64,000 bases of DNA from assembly GCA_944389815.1 (NCBI GenBank), contig CALXNS010000076.1, positions 1-64,000 on the forward strand, written 5' to 3'. Made by a program: the position numbers and the translations under genes. This stretch comes from an uncultured Victivallis sp. (GTDB lineage: Bacteria > Verrucomicrobiota > Lentisphaeria > Victivallales > Victivallaceae). The notes below the pieces were generated by a model, which saw nothing but the letters and a program-made list of their open reading frames with translations, did not search any database and had not been told where the DNA came from. Positions within the stretch are counted from its first letter, which is position 1. The number at the start of each line of letters is the position of its first letter. Below are positions 1 to 9,264 of the stretch, one piece after another.

Positions 1-2480
1 GCGGTTGGAAATTCTCCCGCACCGGAGGCGTCAAAACTCCGTTCCCCGAACTCCCAGGCGATTCCTTCGGTCGACGGGCGGATCTCATCGTATTGACGGA
101 ATAGCAGCGCGGTGATCCGTTCCGCCATCTGGGAGAGGGAATCCTGCGAGATGTCGAAGCGGTTGATCGGCAGTTCGTGCCGCACCCCCTGATCGTTGTG
201 GCTCCAGGCGAACCGGAAGATTCCGTCCCAGTCCTGAAATGCGGCGTATGCGCCGAGGATCGGTCCGGATTCCGCCCGGTAGCGATTGGGGAAAACATAA
301 TTGATCTCAGTGATGGTGAATGGTTTGCCGAAAATGCGCGACGGCATGATCGTGCGGGGGTTCCAGATCGCCGAACGCAAAGCGCTCATCTGATTGTGGA
401 ACATCGGCATTCCCCAGTTGTTGCCGGGCTGGAAATTGGGGTGATCCCAGTATTGATGATTGTCGACCCAGTCGAGCGTGTTGCGAATGGTGGCGAGCAC
501 GGCATTCTGCTGGAAGTTTACGTCGGTGATCAGGCCTTTGTAACCGAGGTCGCCTTTTACGTATGCGGCCAGCTCGCCGAGGACGCGGCAATTCAAGTCG
601 GCGAGAAAATAATTCCGGTTCGCGGGGGTGTCCTGCAGATTTTTCTCCGTGAGGAATTCCCGGCATTCTTCAAGATAAAGATTTTCCGGCAGTTTCAACG
701 TATGGGTTTCGTTGAGCAGCGAGACGCCGAAAAGCGCGGGATCCTCTCCCCAGGTCATGCCGGTGTAGGGATTGCGGTGCGTCAACAGCGCCCGGACGAA
801 TTTTTTCCAGTTGTCGCGCGCCTCTTCGGAAAGAAATATCGCCTGCTTGAGCGCGAAACCCTGACGGTTCGGGTACGACATCAGTTCCCCGGGGCGCAGA
901 TAGCGACTGCAATATAAATCCAGCGTAAGATAAATGCCACGTTTTTTCATGCAGGCGAAGAGATAATCCAGTTTATCGAGCATTTCCGGAATCAGTTCTC
1001 CGGAGTCGCTCCAGAGCGCATTGTCGTAATGGTGAATCCGTACTGCGTTGTATCCGATCTTCGCCAGTTCGTCTGCGAGACGTTCCGCATCGGCCTTCTC
1101 CAGATAAATCGCGCTGAAACATAAATTCGGGCCGAAGAAGCGAATCCGGCGCGCCGGATCATTTTCCGTAACAAAGTGACCGTTTTCATCGATTACGATT
1201 CGTCCATACTTTCCCGCCGGAGCGTCGTTCCACGCGGAGAAGTCCAGAGCCGATCCCGGCGCGGCAGACTTGTAAGGTTCCAGCTTCGCCCAGCGTTCGC
1301 CTTCGGCCATGAAAAAGACGCTCTCGGCGGCATCGGGAGCGAAACCGCCGGCACTGAGGGTGGCGCCGGGAATGCGCCATTCCCCTGTGCCGGCATTGGC
1401 AAAACGCAGCATGACCGGCGTTTTGTCGCCGAGGTCGAAGGCGCTGAAATAAAATCCGCCCATGGTGCGGTTGTCGGCCAGAACCGCCGCACCGTTTTTC
1501 AAACGGGGGATCGGTGTGGCGCTGGAGAAATCAATTCCTTCGGTCAGCGTGATTTTTTTTTCGGAACCGTCGGCGAAGACGGCGGTGATCTCCGGCATCG
1601 CCCCGGAGTCGGCGTTGTGTATGAGATAGAGCGTGTTGCCCGCATCGGCTGGAACTGTGATTTCCGCCGGCGTATCACTGACGACCAGTGCGGCGTTCGA
1701 TTGATTCTTCACGTCAGGAAGAAGGAATTTCACCGCACCGAGGGTCATTTCGCCGCCGCGGACTCCGGTCGGGCGAATCAGTTGCGCGGCGTCTTCTCCG
1801 GTTCGCGAGGCGGGCGTTCCGCTCAGCTCGAGCGCGGCGCTCGCGATCGGCGTGACGGAGATTTCCACTTCCAGCTTCGTGTTTTTTATGTTGCCGGATG
1901 TGGGCGAGAAACAGAGCCGCAGACCGAAACTCGGCACCTGATGAGGACGTTCGTCCTGAAGCGCAACCATGAAATTCCCCGTGATGGTGATGCGGTGACC
2001 GCCGCGGGCAAGTTCGAGTTTTCGGACATTGTAGAACGGTTCTTTCCGGTTGGTGATTTTGAAGGTTCGGTCATTGACGCGCATCTCCTTGTTGTCGAAT
2101 TCCCCCGCCGGCAGCGTGAAGTTGAGCGAAATGCTGCGGCATTCGATCCCGGGTTCGCTGGAGAGGGTCATCGAATAGGAGACTGTCGTTCCGGAAAGCT
2201 CTCGAACCCACTCGTGGAACCGGAACCCCGCCGTCTCCCGGACCGGAATGACGCCCTGATGTTCGTACACCTTCTCGGACGGTACCGGATAGCCTGGTTC
2301 ATTCCAGACATCTTTCACCATCTGATGCGAGAGGTTCCAGGAACGGTCGAAAATGTAAACCTGCGCAGTCAATCCGGCGATCTTGAGAGAACCGTTTTCA
2401 TTGACGATAATCCCCGGCGGCATTGCGCCGGCCGCAACCGCCGCCAGCAGTGCGGCGAAAAAACTCCATTTTTTGAACAT
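1..2480 (-). CDS. Secreted clan-A glycoside hydrolase (GH5-like), 3' end cut by window edge
   Basis: The frame is open from ATG 2480 to the left edge (826 codons, no stop), so the C-terminus is missing. The N-terminus (MFKKWSFFAALLAAVAAGA) is a signal peptide. Residues about 20-440 are beta-rich and of unclear family. A TIM-barrel domain follows from about residue 450, with the clan-A motif NAVRIHHYD, an acid/base candidate E591 in SLLNET and a nucleophile candidate E725 in FTITEIN. These two Glu after beta-strands 4 and 7 support a retaining glycosidase; the substrate is not readable. It is the last readable gene of a minus-strand unit behind a GntR-type regulator and a prepilin-like protein (37 bp gap). 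Exact GH family is uncertain. Confidence 0.8.
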   Translation of the reverse strand, partial: MFKKWSFFAALLAAVAAGAMPPGIIVNENGSLKIAGLTAQVYIFDRSWNLSHQMVKDVWNEPGYPVPSEKVYEHQGVIPVRETAGFRFHEWVRELSGTTVSYSMTLSSEPGIECRSISLNFTLPAGEFDNKEMRVNDRTFKITNRKEPFYNVRKLELARGGHRITITGNFMVALQDERPHQVPSFGLRLCFSPTSGNIKNTKLEVEISVTPIASAALELSGTPASRTGEDAAQLIRPTGVRGGEMTLGAVKFLLPDVKNQSNAALVVSDTPAEITVPADAGNTLYLIHNADSGAMPEITAVFADGSEKKITLTEGIDFSSATPIPRLKNGAAVLADNRTMGGFYFSAFDLGDKTPVMLRFANAGTGEWRIPGATLSAGGFAPDAAESVFFMAEGERWAKLEPYKSAAPGSALDFSAWNDAPAGKYGRIVIDENGHFVTENDPARRIRFFGPNLCFSAIYLEKADAERLADELAKIGYNAVRIHHYDNALWSDSGELIPEMLDKLDYLFACMKKRGIYLTLDLYCSRYLRPGELMSYPNRQGFALKQAIFLSEEARDNWKKFVRALLTHRNPYTGMTWGEDPALFGVSLLNETHTLKLPENLYLEECREFLTEKNLQDTPANRNYFLADLNCRVLGELAAYVKGDLGYKGLITDVNFQQNAVLATIRNTLDWVDNHQYWDHPNFQPGNNWGMPMFHNQMSALRSAIWNPRTIMPSRIFGKPFTITEINYVFPNRYRAESGPILGAYAAFQDWDGIFRFAWSHNDQGVRHELPINRFDISQDSLSQMAERITALLFRQYDEIRPSTEGIAWEFGERSFDASGAGEFPT

Positions 2481-2518
2481 GATAAATGATCTCCTGTCAA
2501 ATCACTGTATGTATGACT

Positions 2519-3271
2519 TCATCTGCGATTGCGGTCGAGTTCCCGCCACATGTCCCGGAACTCCCACCAGCGCCAGTCCACAAGAGTTGTCGTAGTCTGA
2601 AACTTCACCGCGCCATCCTGATAGAGCACGGTCAAGCCGGGCGGAGAGGCGTGGCGTCGCGGAGAGGTCGTGCCGAATCCCGGATAATCCATCGCCAGCG
2701 GCAGATTGGATTTCGTCGGACGATATCCGATGCCGGAGTAGGCTTTGGAGGGGAAATCGCTTTTGTAGGTGGTGTCAAGATCATACGGAACAAAACTGTA
2801 ACAGCTTTCCAGATAACGCGATCCGATGCTGGTATCTGCCAGACGCATATCTTTGACGCTGCCGTAGGAGCCGACCTCTTCCCAGCTGGATTTTCCGCCT
2901 AAGAGGTTGTTCTCCAGCGGGCACTGGTAAATCATCGCGTTCGGCGTGTAACCGAGTTGATAAAGCCGCCCCATGCCGTAATAGAGGTTCCACGCATGAA
3001 AACGGCTGGATTCCAGAATGGCGTAATCAGAACTTTTTGCCTGAGGATTGCTGGGAACGTTGTCGGTCCAGTAGGGGGTCATGAATCCATTGGAGTCATC
3101 GATATAACCGAGCGTTCCCTGACCGATCTGCTTGAGATTGTTGACGCACTGTGCGCTTTTGGCCTTGTTCCGCGCCTGATTGAGCGCGGGCAGCAGCATC
3201 GAGGCGAGGATGGCGATGATCGCAATTACGATAAGCAATTCGATCAATGTGAATCGTGATGAGCGTTTCAT
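2519..3271 (-). CDS. Prepilin-like (pseudopilin) protein with H-x-DG C-terminal motif
   Basis: The 250-residue protein begins MKRSSR followed by [20 protein letters not shown], the hydrophobic helix of type IV pilin-like proteins. Glu+5 is present but the residue before F is Arg, not Gly. The C-terminal part has [16 protein letters not shown], a variant of the H-x9-DG motif. ATG 3271 was chosen because AAAGGA lies 7-8 bases upstream and it avoids overlap with the regulator gene ending at 3288; an in-frame upstream ATG at 3325 lies inside that gene. Such proteins are massively expanded in Lentisphaerota and Planctomycetes; their role is unknown. It sits between a sugar-type regulator and a secreted glycosidase. 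Confidence 0.88.
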   Translation of the reverse strand: MKRSSRFTLIELLIVIAIIAILASMLLPALNQARNKAKSAQCVNNLKQIGQGTLGYIDDSNGFMTPYWTDNVPSNPQAKSSDYAILESSRFHAWNLYYGMGRLYQLGYTPNAMIYQCPLENNLLGGKSSWEEVGSYGSVKDMRLADTSIGSRYLESCYSFVPYDLDTTYKSDFPSKAYSGIGYRPTKSNLPLAMDYPGFGTTSPRRHASPPGLTVLYQDGAVKFQTTTTLVDWRWWEFRDMWRELDRNRR

Positions 3272-3287
3272 GGGATTGATCCTTTCC

Positions 3288-4412
3288 TTACAGATGAGAC
3301 GATGAAATAATCGGAGAACTTTCACGAATCAGCAGCAGCGGCTGGATTGTTTGAATGGTATGCGGCGCATCGGGTCTGGCGAGACGTAATGCGAGCATTT
3401 CCAGTGCGGCGTGAATCTGTTCGGAGATCGGTTGGCTGATGGCGGTGATGCCCATTTTCAAAATACGCCGGACGAGAGCATAATCATCGTACATGCCGAT
3501 GGCGACATCTTCTGGAATGCGGAGTCGATGGTTCCGCAGCACCTGAACCGCGCCCACCGTGGCCCAGTCGCCCTGAATGAGCAATGCATCGAAGGTCTGT
3601 TGTTCCGCGAGCAGCCGTTCGACGGTTTCGGCGGAGTCGTCATCGCGCTGCGACCGCACCTCATAATGACGGCGCTGCAGCGGAGCGGTAAGTTGAAATT
3701 CATCGAGTGCCTGAAAGAACCCCTTGAGTTTCTCCCGGTTGATTGCTTCATCGAGCGGGCCGTGCAGGAAGACCAGATTGCGCCGTCCACGTTCGAGCAT
3801 GTGGCGGGTGAGGGCGTATACCCCGCCGTAATTGTCGATTGTCGCATAGGAGGCCTTCACCTCTCTTTCCGGCGGCTGGAGCGCGACATAACAGTGCCCG
3901 CCGCCTTCGAGCGCGGCACCCTCTTTGGCGCTGAGCTGCTTGGCGAAGATGAACCCGTCGAACCCGCCGGCGTCGATGCCCTGACGTTCGAAGGATTCCA
4001 TGAAACTCTCCTCATCGCGCCGGAGGACGATGAAGTTCGCGGAAAAACCGAAGTTTCCGCAGTAACGGAAGAGCGCCAGCATCAGTGAATTGAAATACGG
4101 ATCCGCTTCGTTGTATCCGGGAATTCCCGCGTCGCGGGCGACCAGCGCGATGTTGCGCCGGTCATTGAAACGAGCTCCGCGGCTGCTCACGTAGGTGCCG
4201 TTGCCGCGGATCCGGCGGATCAGATTGAGCTCCTCCAGGCGCCGCAGGCTCTTTCGCACCGTGATCCGGGAACAGGCGTGCTGTTCGGCAAGTTCGTTTT
4301 CCGAAGCCAGACGTGTGCCGTGCGGCAGTTTCCCGTCCCGGATCGACGTGTAGAGCTGCTGAAAGAGCAGATCATTTTTGTTGAGCCCTTCCGGGCTGGC
4401 GAAGCGTTCCAT
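3288..4412 (-). CDS. GntR-family regulator with LacI-type sugar-sensor domain
   Basis: 374 residues. Residues about 12-80 are a GntR winged helix ([51 protein letters not shown]). Residues about 95-370 resemble the periplasmic-binding-protein-like sensor of LacI/AraR proteins ([47 protein letters not shown]). AraR of Bacillus has this GntR-plus-LacI architecture, so a sugar effector is likely. GGAGG is placed 6-8 bases before ATG 4412. First gene of the unit that continues with a prepilin-like protein and a glycosidase, so local control is inferred. Confidence 0.9.
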   Translation of the reverse strand: MERFASPEGLNKNDLLFQQLYTSIRDGKLPHGTRLASENELAEQHACSRITVRKSLRRLEELNLIRRIRGNGTYVSSRGARFNDRRNIALVARDAGIPGYNEADPYFNSLMLALFRYCGNFGFSANFIVLRRDEESFMESFERQGIDAGGFDGFIFAKQLSAKEGAALEGGGHCYVALQPPEREVKASYATIDNYGGVYALTRHMLERGRRNLVFLHGPLDEAINREKLKGFFQALDEFQLTAPLQRRHYEVRSQRDDDSAETVERLLAEQQTFDALLIQGDWATVGAVQVLRNHRLRIPEDVAIGMYDDYALVRRILKMGITAISQPISEQIHAALEMLALRLARPDAPHTIQTIQPLLLIRESSPIISSSHL

Positions 4413-4433
4413 TGTTTTTCCTCCATCACTTCA

Positions 4434-4462
4434 ATTATACCATGAAGAAAAAACAATGACAA
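4434..4462 (-). promoter_or_regulatory. Sigma-70-like promoter for the GntR-pseudopilin-GH unit
   Basis: On the minus strand TTGTCA (4457-4462), a 17-bp spacer and TATAAT (4434-4439) lie about 22 bp upstream of the regulator start codon. It lies in the 96-bp gap after the GH130 stop, so the unit probably has its own start even though the upstream operon points the same way. No clear terminator is visible in the gap. Confidence 0.65.
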
Positions 4463-4508
4463 TACTTATTTTCTAAAAATGTTACTTTTCAGATATCATA
4501 TAATACTT

Positions 4509-5561
4509 TTATAATACAAGATCAAGAGAGTCGATTATTTCGTCGAGTTTGAATTCCACTCCGCAGACGACGGAGTCGGACGCTCCGTAATAGAGCAGCA
4601 GACGACTGCCGTCGACGATCTGGCCGTTGGTGAAGATGCAGTTGGCGTAGAAGCCGTTGCGTTCATACGGCGCTTCGGGTTCCATGAAAGGCCGGCTGGA
4701 GCGGGCGATGACGCGTTCCGGGTGATCGAGATCGAGGAGGAGTCCGCCGAGAGCGTATCTTCCGGAGTGATCGGCGCCGTGATAAATTTCGAGCCAGCCC
4801 GCCGATGTTTCCACCGGTGCCGCACCTGCGCCGATGCGTTCGGAATCCCATTTCCCGGGGCGGGTCATTGCAATGCAGCGATGATTGCCCCAATAGCGCA
4901 GGTCGGGAGATTCCGCCAGGTAAATGTGATTGCCGCAGGCCGGGTCGCTCGGACGGTGGAAGAGATAATAACGATCTTCGATTTTGCGCGGGAAAAGAGC
5001 GACGTCCTTATTGGAAGGCGGCAATATCAGTTCCGTCGGCGTGAAATGTTTCCAGTCAGATGTGCGGCGGCAGCCGACGGCGATCCCGGCGGCGCTGACG
5101 GCGGTGAAGGTGATGAAATATTCCTTCTCGACGCATTGAACCCGTGCGTCTTCAATGCCGTAAGCTTCACAGGGTTGTTCCGGCAGGAGACGGCAGCTGT
5201 AGTCCGGGACGAAAGTCTGCCCGCCGTCGTCGCTCCAGGCGAGCAGCAGGTGCGACATGGTGGTCAGGAGAAAGCGGCCGTTCCAGAAGAAACTGCGCGC
5301 TTCGACGTCGTGCAGGCCGGGATCGTCTTCGCGGACGCGGAGGATGGAAATTTTTCCGTCGCGGTCGAGAACCGGTGTCGACAGCATGCCGGACTGCGGC
5401 ACCGGACGTTCGGCGACGCGCAGCAGCAATCCGATCCGGCTGCCGAAACGGAATGCGCCGGGATTGAGAACGCAGCTGACTTCGAAATCCGGCCGCGACG
5501 GAAGCAGGTCGCCCGGCGTGAGCAACGGATTCCGGGCGAAGCGTTTTACATGGACACTCAT
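4509..5561 (-). CDS. GH130-family glycoside phosphorylase (mannoside-type)
   Basis: 350 residues, the usual GH130 length, forming a five-bladed beta-propeller. Family signatures include an early RNPLLTP element, GIEDARV about one third in, then DVALFPRK, FHRPS, GAAPVETSAGWLEIYHGAD, YALGGLLLDL and YYGASDSVVCG. GH130 enzymes phosphorolyse beta-1,4- or beta-1,2-linked mannosides to mannose 1-phosphate. No signal peptide is seen, so a cytoplasmic role on imported oligosaccharide is likely. Its ATG overlaps the stop of the upstream glycosidase (ATGA), so translation is coupled. Last gene of the operon led by the regulator at 9265-10332. The linkage specificity cannot be read from sequence. Confidence 0.9.
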   Translation of the reverse strand: MSVHVKRFARNPLLTPGDLLPSRPDFEVSCVLNPGAFRFGSRIGLLLRVAERPVPQSGMLSTPVLDRDGKISILRVREDDPGLHDVEARSFFWNGRFLLTTMSHLLLAWSDDGGQTFVPDYSCRLLPEQPCEAYGIEDARVQCVEKEYFITFTAVSAAGIAVGCRRTSDWKHFTPTELILPPSNKDVALFPRKIEDRYYLFHRPSDPACGNHIYLAESPDLRYWGNHRCIAMTRPGKWDSERIGAGAAPVETSAGWLEIYHGADHSGRYALGGLLLDLDHPERVIARSSRPFMEPEAPYERNGFYANCIFTNGQIVDGSRLLLYYGASDSVVCGVEFKLDEIIDSLDLVL

Positions 5562-7966
5562 TTTTCTTCCTTCATTAAAATGAACCGTGGAAATTGCGCG
5601 GGATTTTTACCGATGCAGATGCCGGGCGCCATCTCCACCCACTTCCTGCCGCCGCTGCCGCGGTCGACGTCGTTTACGGCGAAGTTCCAGCTGATCATGC
5701 TGCCGGGTTCCGGCGCGTGTTTCAACCCCGCGAGTTCCCAGGGGATCAACACGTCGTAACGGGTGATTTTTTCTTCTTCCGAACGGGTGACGGCGGCTTC
5801 GAAATCCCGACCGCCGTTACCGCTGTAAACCACTTTCTGTAACTTGTCGCCGTCGGTCAGCGCGACGCCGATTTCGACGCAGTGTTCGTCGTAATAATCC
5901 GGCACGTTTCCGGGAACGGGACGGAACGCCAGCTGCAGGGAGTCCCCCGCCCAGATATTGGAAGCTTCAAAGGGATTGTGATGATCGTCATCGCGGACTT
6001 CGGCCTGGAAGAGCAATCCCTGTTCATTCCAGCTGAATTGCGCCCGGCAGCTGAGATCGTCTGGAGAACGCCACTCCTTCTGCATGTCCGCCGGGCCGAT
6101 GTCGGAAACCGAATTGAGCTGAAGTTCGGAACCGTATTTCCCGAAAGCGGCCTGTTCCACGCGAAGCGGGATCTCTTCGGTCTGCACCGCATCCGCCGTC
6201 CGCAGCGTCAGCTTTGCCGTTCCGCGGAAGGCGCCGCCGGGATAATTGAGTTTGAGTAGAAGTTCCTTCGGGGCGTTCCGCATCTGAAATTTGAAGCCGT
6301 CGGCGATGGCCGGGTTGCGGAACGTCACTCCGGAAGGAAGTTCCAGCGATGCTTCGACCGGCAGTTCGCGCCCGGCGCGGTTGCGCAGCAGCAGAAGCAC
6401 TCCTTCCGGCGTTAATGTTGCGCTTTCCAACCGGAGCGGTCGGGCGAGCGAAAGATGCGCCTTCTCCAGCGAGGCGGAGGCATCGACCTGGTCAAGGAAA
6501 ATCGGCAGTGCTCCCACTTCCAGCTCCGGTTCGACCGGAAGAAGCGAACCGTCGCCGCGGCGGATGCGGATACCTTCCGGCCAAGCGGCGGAAAGTTTCA
6601 CGGCATCTCCGGTCGCCCAGAGGACCTGGAATTTTTTCCCGTCTCTCCCGGCGAATTCGAGACAGCAAACCGCTTCGCCGAGGGGAATTTCGCGGACGAA
6701 CTCCATTTTGTCGAGCATCCGGATCAGGAATGCGTAAGCCGCCAGCGCCGGTTTCGGCGTCAGATCGAACCGGAAAAGACCGTATTCATTTTCGTGATAA
6801 GTGGGGTCGCCGCCGCTGTATGGCATGTACCAGACGAATTTCTTCACTCCGGCGGCGATTCCGAGCAGTGCGGCGCGCTGAAGGTAGGCGGCCTGTTCGA
6901 GTTCGGAGACCCCGAGCGCGTCGGTGGAGGTCGGCCAGCCGAGTTCGCTGATCCAGAGATCTTTGCCGGGAGCGATGCGTTCCAGCAATGCATGAATGTT
7001 GGACATGTGTTCCAGAAAACGGTTGTCGTCCGGGGAACGCGGTCGGCTGTACGGGTGCATCCCGAGCGCGTCGAACGGAATTTCTCCGTTGAGCGGGGCG
7101 AGGTTTTCGAGCGTGTAGGAGCGCAGTTCCTCCTCGAACGGGTGACCGTTGAAGACGACGGTCGATTCCGGCTGAATTTCCTTGATGATGTGGTATGCGT
7201 CGCGCATGACCAGACCGAATTCGGTTTTTGACCCGTTCCAGGAATATTGCGGCTCATTCCAGAGATCCCAGAAGAAGATGTCGTTGCAATAGCGCGTTAC
7301 GGTTCGCCTGACGTAGTCGAGAAATTTTTCGCGATCGGTTCCCTGTCCTTCAGGCAGCGCAAGCCACGGCGGATTTTTGCCGAGGATTGCGAGCACCAGC
7401 ACGCCGTCCCGGCGGGACGCCGCGGCGATCCGGTCGGATTTTTCAAAATTCCATACTCCGGGCTGGGGCTCCAGATCCCGCCAGGAAATATCCAGCCGCG
7501 ACATGGTGACGCCGAGTTTGCGCAGAATGGGATATTCTTCAGTTCGGCTGTGTCCGTTGACCGCCCAGCGCCCCTGCCGGTCGAAGGAGTTTGCCGTCTG
7601 GAACGCGGTGCGGACGATGCCGGTGGCTGCTTCGCCGTGCGGGATGCCGTCGGCGGAACTCAACGCGACTTGAAATTGATAATAACCGTCACCGGGCAGC
7701 GAAAGCGGGATGGATTGCGTCGTTTCGGCCGCGACGAACGAACCGTCTTCCACGGTTGCGCCGTCAATATCGAGAAGTTTCCATTTTGCCTGCAACGTTT
7801 CCTGCGGCAGGTCGGAGAGCGCAACGTTGACGGTAAGTTGCGGCGCTTCTCCAATCTGATATTTCCCATACTCTTCTTCTGTGGAGAGCCGAATTCCGAC
7901 CCCGGCAACAGGGAGGGACAATCCCGCAGCCAGCAAAAGGGAAATTCCGGAATGCAGACGCATCAA
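5558..7966 (-). CDS. Secreted clan-A glycosidase with C-terminal CBM9-like domain
   Basis: 802 residues starting with a signal peptide (MMRLHSGISLLLAAGLSLPVAG). Residues about 25-125 look Ig-like. A TIM barrel (about 130-470) carries GVTMSRLDISWRDLEPQPG, acid/base candidate E238 in WDLWNEP and nucleophile candidate E341 in WISELGWPTS, the GH39/GH5-type pattern. A beta-rich linker region follows, then about residues 610-800 resemble a CBM9-type domain (SWNEQGLLFQAEVRDDDHHNP, WAGDSLQLAF, NFAVNDVD). It overlaps both neighbours by ATGA. Context with a GH130 phosphorylase suggests a mannose-containing polysaccharide, but this is inference. Confidence 0.85.
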   Translation of the reverse strand: MMRLHSGISLLLAAGLSLPVAGVGIRLSTEEEYGKYQIGEAPQLTVNVALSDLPQETLQAKWKLLDIDGATVEDGSFVAAETTQSIPLSLPGDGYYQFQVALSSADGIPHGEAATGIVRTAFQTANSFDRQGRWAVNGHSRTEEYPILRKLGVTMSRLDISWRDLEPQPGVWNFEKSDRIAAASRRDGVLVLAILGKNPPWLALPEGQGTDREKFLDYVRRTVTRYCNDIFFWDLWNEPQYSWNGSKTEFGLVMRDAYHIIKEIQPESTVVFNGHPFEEELRSYTLENLAPLNGEIPFDALGMHPYSRPRSPDDNRFLEHMSNIHALLERIAPGKDLWISELGWPTSTDALGVSELEQAAYLQRAALLGIAAGVKKFVWYMPYSGGDPTYHENEYGLFRFDLTPKPALAAYAFLIRMLDKMEFVREIPLGEAVCCLEFAGRDGKKFQVLWATGDAVKLSAAWPEGIRIRRGDGSLLPVEPELEVGALPIFLDQVDASASLEKAHLSLARPLRLESATLTPEGVLLLLRNRAGRELPVEASLELPSGVTFRNPAIADGFKFQMRNAPKELLLKLNYPGGAFRGTAKLTLRTADAVQTEEIPLRVEQAAFGKYGSELQLNSVSDIGPADMQKEWRSPDDLSCRAQFSWNEQGLLFQAEVRDDDHHNPFEASNIWAGDSLQLAFRPVPGNVPDYYDEHCVEIGVALTDGDKLQKVVYSGNGGRDFEAAVTRSEEEKITRYDVLIPWELAGLKHAPEPGSMISWNFAVNDVDRGSGGRKWVEMAPGICIGKNPAQFPRFILMKEEK

Positions 7967-8562
7967 AATTCCTCCCGTTCAACAGCTTCACCGAAAAATT
8001 GCAGATCATCGATAATCAGTTCGCCTTTCACCTTTGCTGCCGGTTTTCCGTAATCGAGCAGAAATTCTTCGAAACGCAGCGGGAAAGAGAAGCCCTTGTC
8101 CTGCCGCACGGTACCGCCCCAGGCGTAGGCTTTGGCCGGATCGAGCGTAACATCGAACTCCTTCCAGCCGTCGAAATCGATTTTCCCGAGGCCGAACTGC
8201 CAGAATCTGCCGGAAGCATCCCGCAACCGGTATCCCAGCGGCAATCCGGAGTTGTCTCCCTTGATTCTGACGGTGAAGCGGAGCGGTTTTCCCGGAATGT
8301 CCAGCCGCGGCCGGATACGGACGTAGGTATTGCCCGCCGGTTGATCCATCGAGAAATCGTAATGCCAGACGATGGCGGCGGAATTTTCCGTACCGGTTTG
8401 GGGCTTTTCCTCCGCGGTGGAGATGCTCGCGCCGCGTTCACCGCGTCCGGTTCCCCATTTTGCGGGAGCTCCATCGAAATTTTCACCGGTCAAAACGGTT
8501 TCCGCGCCTCCGGCAAAGAGTGCGGCCACAAGGATTCCGAGGATCGAATTGATTTTTTTCAT
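7963..8562 (-). CDS. Small exported carbohydrate-binding-like (jelly-roll) protein
   Basis: 199 residues with an N-terminal signal (MKKINSILGILVAALFAGGA). The rest is beta-rich with features of a carbohydrate-binding jelly roll: VLTGENFDGAPAKWG, RPRLDIPGKPLRFTVRIKGD, LGKIDFDGWKEFDVTLD, GELIIDDLQFFGE. No catalytic motif is visible. It ends in an ATGA overlap with the glycosidase and starts 6 bp after the prepilin-like gene, so it belongs to the same operon. It may be a detached binding module for the same substrate; no family was recognised with certainty. Confidence 0.7.
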   Translation of the reverse strand: MKKINSILGILVAALFAGGAETVLTGENFDGAPAKWGTGRGERGASISTAEEKPQTGTENSAAIVWHYDFSMDQPAGNTYVRIRPRLDIPGKPLRFTVRIKGDNSGLPLGYRLRDASGRFWQFGLGKIDFDGWKEFDVTLDPAKAYAWGGTVRQDKGFSFPLRFEEFLLDYGKPAAKVKGELIIDDLQFFGEAVEREEF

Positions 8563-8568
8563 GATGTG

Positions 8569-9261
8569 TTATTCTCCTGTCATGCACCATTTCCAGATCA
8601 TATGCCGTTCGGCGTCATTGGAACCGAAATCCGCCTTGGTGCGGAAATTGTCGCAATGACCGTCCAGAAAACTCAGGTTGATTGAATATGCGTGTCGCCA
8701 GTTGACGTTGCCGCTGGCCTTGTAGGGGTCTCCTGTGCCCGTAATGAAGTTCAATGGATTGACATAAGGTTCTCCGTACCAGCCGTAATCGGTCGCGTCG
8801 ATGAAGAACGCATTGCGCCCCGGCTGCCTGAGGCGGGTGAGTTTTTTCGGGGCGGAGTCATCGTTGTCCAAGCCGCCGTTGAAGATCGCGATGCCGTAAT
8901 CACAGGGAGGATTGCTGCCGTACCCGCCGGTCATATTCGCTCCGCTGACCCGGGGAAGCCGCATGGATGGACAGAGCAGCAGTTTCTCGGTGACTCCATA
9001 ATTTGCGGTCAGCGGCGCTTTGGAGTAACACCAGGCTTTGTCCCACGGGCGGGCGGGATAATATGGACACACCGGCGGCAGGAAATCACCGTTGTCTCCG
9101 GCGTAAAGCAGCGCGGATTGCTGAAGCTGCCGCAGATTGCCGAGGCAGTTGCTCTTAAAAGCCGCATCCCGGGCCCGGTTCAGCGCAGGCAACAGCATCG
9201 AGGCGAGAATAGCGATGATCGCAATGACGACGAGAAGTTCAATTAAGGTAAATTTCTTCAT
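8569..9261 (-). CDS. Prepilin-like (pseudopilin) protein with H-x9-DG motif
   Basis: 230 residues beginning MKK followed by [20 protein letters not shown]. Glu+5 is kept; the residue before F is Lys rather than Gly. The C-terminal [14 protein letters not shown] fits H-x9-DG exactly. The start is 3 bp downstream of the regulator stop, so the two are surely co-transcribed. The middle ([22 protein letters not shown]) is conserved in the other copies of this window. Function unknown; placed between regulator and exported carbohydrate-active proteins. Confidence 0.9.
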   Translation of the reverse strand: MKKFTLIELLVVIAIIAILASMLLPALNRARDAAFKSNCLGNLRQLQQSALLYAGDNGDFLPPVCPYYPARPWDKAWCYSKAPLTANYGVTEKLLLCPSMRLPRVSGANMTGGYGSNPPCDYGIAIFNGGLDNDDSAPKKLTRLRQPGRNAFFIDATDYGWYGEPYVNPLNFITGTGDPYKASGNVNWRHAYSINLSFLDGHCDNFRTKADFGSNDAERHMIWKWCMTGE

Positions 9262-9264
9262 ACG

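Noticed and set aside
4499-4517. Direct repeat TATAATAC-TTT-TATAATAC at the end of the GH130 gene
   Set aside because: AT-rich, partly coding, and not placed at a usable promoter spacing; most likely chance.
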